Source: Marinibacterium anthonyi
GTDB lineage: Bacteria; Pseudomonadota; Alphaproteobacteria; Rhodobacterales; Rhodobacteraceae
Reading direction: 5' to 3'
Assembly (NCBI GenBank): GCA_003217735.2
Contig: CP031594.1
Coordinates: forward strand, 1-64,000
Length of the DNA: 64,000 bases
Shown: positions 61,284 through 64,000 of the stretch, piece by piece
How the letters are laid out: each line of letters starts with the position of its first letter
Position numbering within the stretch: the stretch's first letter is position 1
Made by a program: the position numbers and the translations under genes
Notes under the pieces: model-generated
The model's input: only the letters and a program-made list of their open reading frames with translations
Told to the model about the DNA's origin: nothing
Databases searched by the model: none

Positions 61284-62086
61284 AGGCCTGCGACAGCCAC
61301 CTGCACATCTACGACGCCCGGTTCACCCCGGCGCCCGCTGCGACGGTGCCGTCGGGCATGACGCTGGACGACTACCTGTCGGTGCGCGCCGCCTATGGCA
61401 CCCAACGCGCGGTGCTGGTGCAGGCCAAGGTGTTTGGCACCGACAATGCCTGCCTTGTCGATGCGCTGACCCGGCTGGGCGAGGACGGGCGCGGGATTGC
61501 CGTGGTCGATCCGTCGATCACCGACGACGCGCTGGCCGACCTGCACGCAGCCGGTGTCCGGGGCCTGCGGTTTTCGCTGTGGAATGCCGCCAATGCGGTG
61601 GTGCAGCCCGACGACATTGCACGGATGGCCGCGCGGATCGCGCCGCTGGGATGGCATGTGCAGCTGCACATGCACGCCGACCAGACCGCCGCCTCGGCCG
61701 ACCTGCTGACGTCCCTGCCCTGCCCCATGGTGTTCGACCACATGGGACGCCTGCCCGCCGGGTCCGTCCCCCAGGTCCATCCCGCCTTCGACCTGATCAA
61801 GGGCCTTGCCCGGGACGGGCGCGCCTGGGTGAAGCTTTCGGGCCCCTACCTGAACCGTCGCCCCGGCCAGAACGATGACCCCCGCCGCATGGCGCGGGCC
61901 TGGACCGCCGCGATCCCCGACCGGCTGGTCTGGGGCAGCGACTGGCCGCACATCACCGAACAACCCGCGCCGCCCGCGCCCGGCGCCATTGCCGCGACGC
62001 TGACCGACTGGTGCGACAACGACCCGACCCTGATCGAACGCATCGCGCGGCACACGCCCGCGCTGCTTTACGATTTTCGACCCTGA
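61280..62086 (+). CDS. Amidohydrolase-2 family lactonase/decarboxylase-like enzyme
   Basis: 268 aa, GTG start overlapping the lyase stop. Metal-binding DSHLHIYDARF at the N-terminus, VQLHMHADQTA, CPMVFDHMGRLP, VKLSGPYLNRR and GSDWPHITEQ at the C-terminus are the marks of the amidohydrolase-2 (cog3618) group that includes sugar and pyrone lactonases such as LigI. Probably hydrolyses a lactone to the acid that CaiB activates; this is inference from the neighbours. Confidence 0.9.
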   Translation: MKACDSHLHIYDARFTPAPAATVPSGMTLDDYLSVRAAYGTQRAVLVQAKVFGTDNACLVDALTRLGEDGRGIAVVDPSITDDALADLHAAGVRGLRFSLWNAANAVVQPDDIARMAARIAPLGWHVQLHMHADQTAASADLLTSLPCPMVFDHMGRLPAGSVPQVHPAFDLIKGLARDGRAWVKLSGPYLNRRPGQNDDPRRMARAWTAAIPDRLVWGSDWPHITEQPAPPAPGAIAATLTDWCDNDPTLIERIARHTPALLYDFRP

Positions 62087-62116
62087 CCGAAAACAGCACT
62101 CCGGAGGAGGAAACTC

Positions 62117-63097
62117 ATGCTGAAATTCACCCGCAGAACCCTGATGGCCACGGCGGCCGCGACACTGGCACTGGCCGGCGCCGCACAGGCCGCCGACTGG
62201 CCGGGCCGCAAGATCACGCTGATCGTGCCCTATTCCGCCGGCGGGTCCGCCGACCGGGTGGCGCGCAATATCGCGCCCTTCCTGGAAAAGGAACTGGGCA
62301 CCTCGATCGTCGTCGAAAACCGCCCCGGCGCGTCCAGCCAGATCGGCACGACGCAATTCCTGGCCCGCCCGGCGGACGCGAACACCATCCTGCTGAACGC
62401 GCAGCCCTATTTCAGCGCCTCGATCGCGCTGCAGGGTGCGCCCTATACCGTGGACGACCTGGAAGTCCTGAACGTGCACAACGTCGGCAACATCTCGATC
62501 ACCGTGAAGGCCGACAGCCCCTATGAAACCTTCGCCGACCTCAACGACGCCATCAAGGCGAACCCGGGCGAGATTTCCATGGGCACCGTGCGCGGGGGCG
62601 CTTCGCACCTGCTGGCGCTGCTGCTGAAGGACAAGCTGGGCTGGGACAACCGCGTGGTGACCTATGACAGCGGCGCACCGGTGCGCACGGCCGTTCTGGG
62701 CGGGCAGATCAACAGTTCGACCAACGGCGCGGTGTCCGACGCGGCGATGAAGCCCGAGGTGCGGTCGCTGGCGCTGTCCACGTCCAACGGCATCTCGGCC
62801 TTCCCCGACGCGCCCTACATCAACGACGTGCTGGCCGAATATGGCGTCGAAGTGCCGGAAATCGGCGACGTGCGGTTTCTGGCCGTCAAGGCCGGCACCA
62901 AGGAAGCCTATCCCGACCGCTACCAGAAGCTGCTGGATGCCTATGAAGCGGTGATGAAGAACCCCGACTACCAGGCGATCCTGGAAGAACAGGGCGCAGC
63001 CGAAGAAACCGCGTTCCGCGGCCCCGAGGAAAGCACCGAGATCGTCAAGAACATGGACGAGCTGATGCAATCCTACAAATCGGCCTTCGGCGGCTGA
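62117..63097 (+). CDS. tctC: Tripartite tricarboxylate transporter substrate-binding protein
   Basis: 326 aa, GGAGGAGG upstream. Signal peptide MLKFTRRTLMATAAATLALAGAAQA, then the Bug/TctC fold: ITLIVPYSAGGSADRVARNIAPFLEKELG, ENRPGASSQIGTT, VRGGASHLLALLLKD and DRYQKLLDAYEAVMKNPDYQ. Captures a carboxylate in the periplasm for TctAB. The permease genes follow after a stem-loop. Confidence 0.93.
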   Translation: MLKFTRRTLMATAAATLALAGAAQAADWPGRKITLIVPYSAGGSADRVARNIAPFLEKELGTSIVVENRPGASSQIGTTQFLARPADANTILLNAQPYFSASIALQGAPYTVDDLEVLNVHNVGNISITVKADSPYETFADLNDAIKANPGEISMGTVRGGASHLLALLLKDKLGWDNRVVTYDSGAPVRTAVLGGQINSSTNGAVSDAAMKPEVRSLALSTSNGISAFPDAPYINDVLAEYGVEVPEIGDVRFLAVKAGTKEAYPDRYQKLLDAYEAVMKNPDYQAILEEQGAAEETAFRGPEESTEIVKNMDELMQSYKSAFGG

Positions 63098-63103
63098 CCC
63101 CCC

Positions 63104-63136
63104 TCTCCCCGCGACCCGTCCGGGGCCGCGGGGAGA
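63104..63136 (+). other. Stem-loop between tctC and tctB
   Basis: Perfect 10-bp stem TCTCCCCGCG (63104-63113) / CGCGGGGAGA (63127-63136) with a 13-nt loop, 7 bp after the tctC stop. No T tract, so it is more likely an mRNA 3' end protector or weak attenuator than a full terminator, keeping tctC message above that of the permeases. Confidence 0.6.
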
Positions 63137-63163
63137 ATCCGACGCTGAGGCAGGAGTGAGAGA

Positions 63164-63601
63164 ATGGAAAAAGAAAGACGCGGCAGCGCGCTGATCGTGC
63201 CGGTGCTGATGCTGATATTCGCGGTCGCCTATGGCATCAGCAACCGCCACGTGCCGCGCGCGGACATGCATTTCGCCTGGCCGCTGACCATCGGGCTGAG
63301 CGTGCTGTCGCTGGCGCTGATCGGCTCGATCCTGATGGCGCGGCTGCCGGTTGGTCCTTCGCTGACGCCGGCGCGGCTGAGACGGCCGGTCCTGCTGTTC
63401 CTGTGCACGCTGATCCTGCTGGGTTTCGCCAACTGGGACTTCCCGCTGGCCACCGCCGCCTTCCTTCTGGTGGCGATCCCGCTGATGGGTTACCGCCGCT
63501 GGATCGTGGTTATCCCGGTGGCGATCATATTGCCCGTTCTGCTGTATCTGGGTTTCACGACGCTCGGCGTGCCCCTGGCCTCGTTCTGGCTGGAGGGCTG
63601 A
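63164..63601 (+). CDS. tctB: Tripartite tricarboxylate transporter small permease subunit
   Basis: 145 aa with four predicted transmembrane helices (ALIVPVLMLIFAVAYGI; LTIGLSVLSLALIGSILMA; LLFLCTLILLGFANW; WIVVIPVAIILPVLLYLGF), matching TctB. AGGAGTGAG precedes the ATG. Pairs with TctA encoded 3 bp downstream. Confidence 0.9.
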   Translation: MEKERRGSALIVPVLMLIFAVAYGISNRHVPRADMHFAWPLTIGLSVLSLALIGSILMARLPVGPSLTPARLRRPVLLFLCTLILLGFANWDFPLATAAFLLVAIPLMGYRRWIVVIPVAIILPVLLYLGFTTLGVPLASFWLEG

Positions 63602-63604
63602 TCC

Positions 63605-64000
63605 ATGGATGTCCTGATTTCCGCCATCGCGCCGCTCGCCGATATCTGGGTGATCGTCTACATGCTGCTCGGCCTGCTGGCCGGCGTGCTGTTCGGCGCG
63701 ATCCCCGGGCTGAACGCGGGCATCGGCATCGCGCTGATGCTGCCCGTCACCTACACGATGGATCCGCTGACCTCTCTGGTCTTCCTGACGTCGATCTATA
63801 CCGGCGGCGTCTTCGGCGGTGCGATCACCGCGATCCTGATCAACGCGCCCGGCTCGCCTTCGGCCGTGGCCACCACGCTGGATGGCTACCCGATGGCCGT
63901 GAAGGGCCAGGCGAACGAGGCCCTGGGCCTGTCGCTGGGGGCCTCGGCCACCGGTGGGCTTCTGGGGATGATCTTCCTGTGCGTGATCATCCAGCCGCTC
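63605..64000 (+). CDS. tctA: Tripartite tricarboxylate transporter large permease subunit (partial)
   Basis: First 132 residues of TctA (full length is about 500 aa), running off the window end without a stop. GGAGGG lies upstream of the ATG. Family marks: MLLGLLAGVLFGAIPGLNAGIGIALMLPVTYTM, SIYTGGVFGGAITAILINAPGSPSAVATTLDGYPMAVKG. Completes the uptake system for the CaiB-HpcH pathway. Confidence 0.93.
   Translation, partial: MDVLISAIAPLADIWVIVYMLLGLLAGVLFGAIPGLNAGIGIALMLPVTYTMDPLTSLVFLTSIYTGGVFGGAITAILINAPGSPSAVATTLDGYPMAVKGQANEALGLSLGASATGGLLGMIFLCVIIQPL

Noticed and set aside
1-64000. CRISPR arrays, rRNA, tRNA or intact insertion sequences
   Set aside because: No regularly spaced repeats, RNA gene signatures or transposase genes with terminal repeats were seen.

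Overview
This window reads as the first 64 kb of a large extrachromosomal replicon (plasmid or chromid) of a Rhodobacteraceae/Roseobacter-type alphaproteobacterium. It is GC-rich, densely packed and free of rRNA, tRNA and intact transposons. Base 1 is the start codon of a DnaA-like replication initiator (winged helix plus a DnaA domain-I-like C-terminus). It is followed by two near-identical palindromes and an orphan GSU2403-type nucleotidyltransferase. The rest is mostly catabolic and transport cargo with its own regulators. The taxonomic call rests on the replication module, gene content and family resemblance, not on a search.

Layout. 1.8-9.5 kb: a peptide-type ABC importer (binding protein, two ATPases, two permeases), divergent from a TIM-barrel sugar isomerase and an RpiR regulator. 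9.5-13.6 kb: an Mla/Mce-type lipid-transport operon (STAS-fused permease, ATPase, MCE protein, PqiC-like lipoprotein). 14.0-19.7 kb: hydantoinase/oxoprolinase pair 1 with a DadA-like oxidase and RidA. 19.7-29.4 kb: a nine-gene minus-strand operon with a second hyuAB pair, a polar amino-acid ABC importer, an M20 amidohydrolase, a class V PLP enzyme and a MarR regulator. The promoter regions of both hyu clusters carry nearly the same 15-bp operator-like palindrome. 29.7-35 kb: quinone-oxidoreductase-like enzyme, an NtaA/SnaA/DszA-type flavin monooxygenase with LysR, and an XRE/SDR divergent pair. 35-42.3 kb: a TRAP transporter (fused DctQM), an SsuD-like monooxygenase and an SsuA-like protein that lacks a signal peptide, with SDR, ArsR and GntR genes upstream.

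42.7-53.1 kb: core energy genes on the accessory replicon, namely acnB and a complete Na+-translocating NADH:quinone reductase operon (nqrABCDEF), with the maturation genes apbE and nqrM divergent. 53.1-56.5 kb: a CBS protein, then a wrecked sulfate importer locus: truncated cysP, an in-frame cysT/cysW chimera and a cysA lacking its Walker A and signature motifs. It abuts an AT-richer two-gene island of unknown function flanked by 16-bp near-identical direct repeats. 56.5-64 kb: an alpha/beta hydrolase, then an IclR-led operon (CaiB CoA-transferase, CitE/HpcH lyase, amidohydrolase-2, tctCBA) that looks like uptake and CoA-dependent cleavage of a carboxylic acid or lactone. The last gene, tctA, runs off the end.

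The most interesting signals are the degraded chimeric sulfate locus with its repeat-flanked unknown gene pair, the cytosolic SsuA-like protein encoded with SsuD and TRAP, the operator shared by the two hyu clusters, and the palindromes next to the replication gene.
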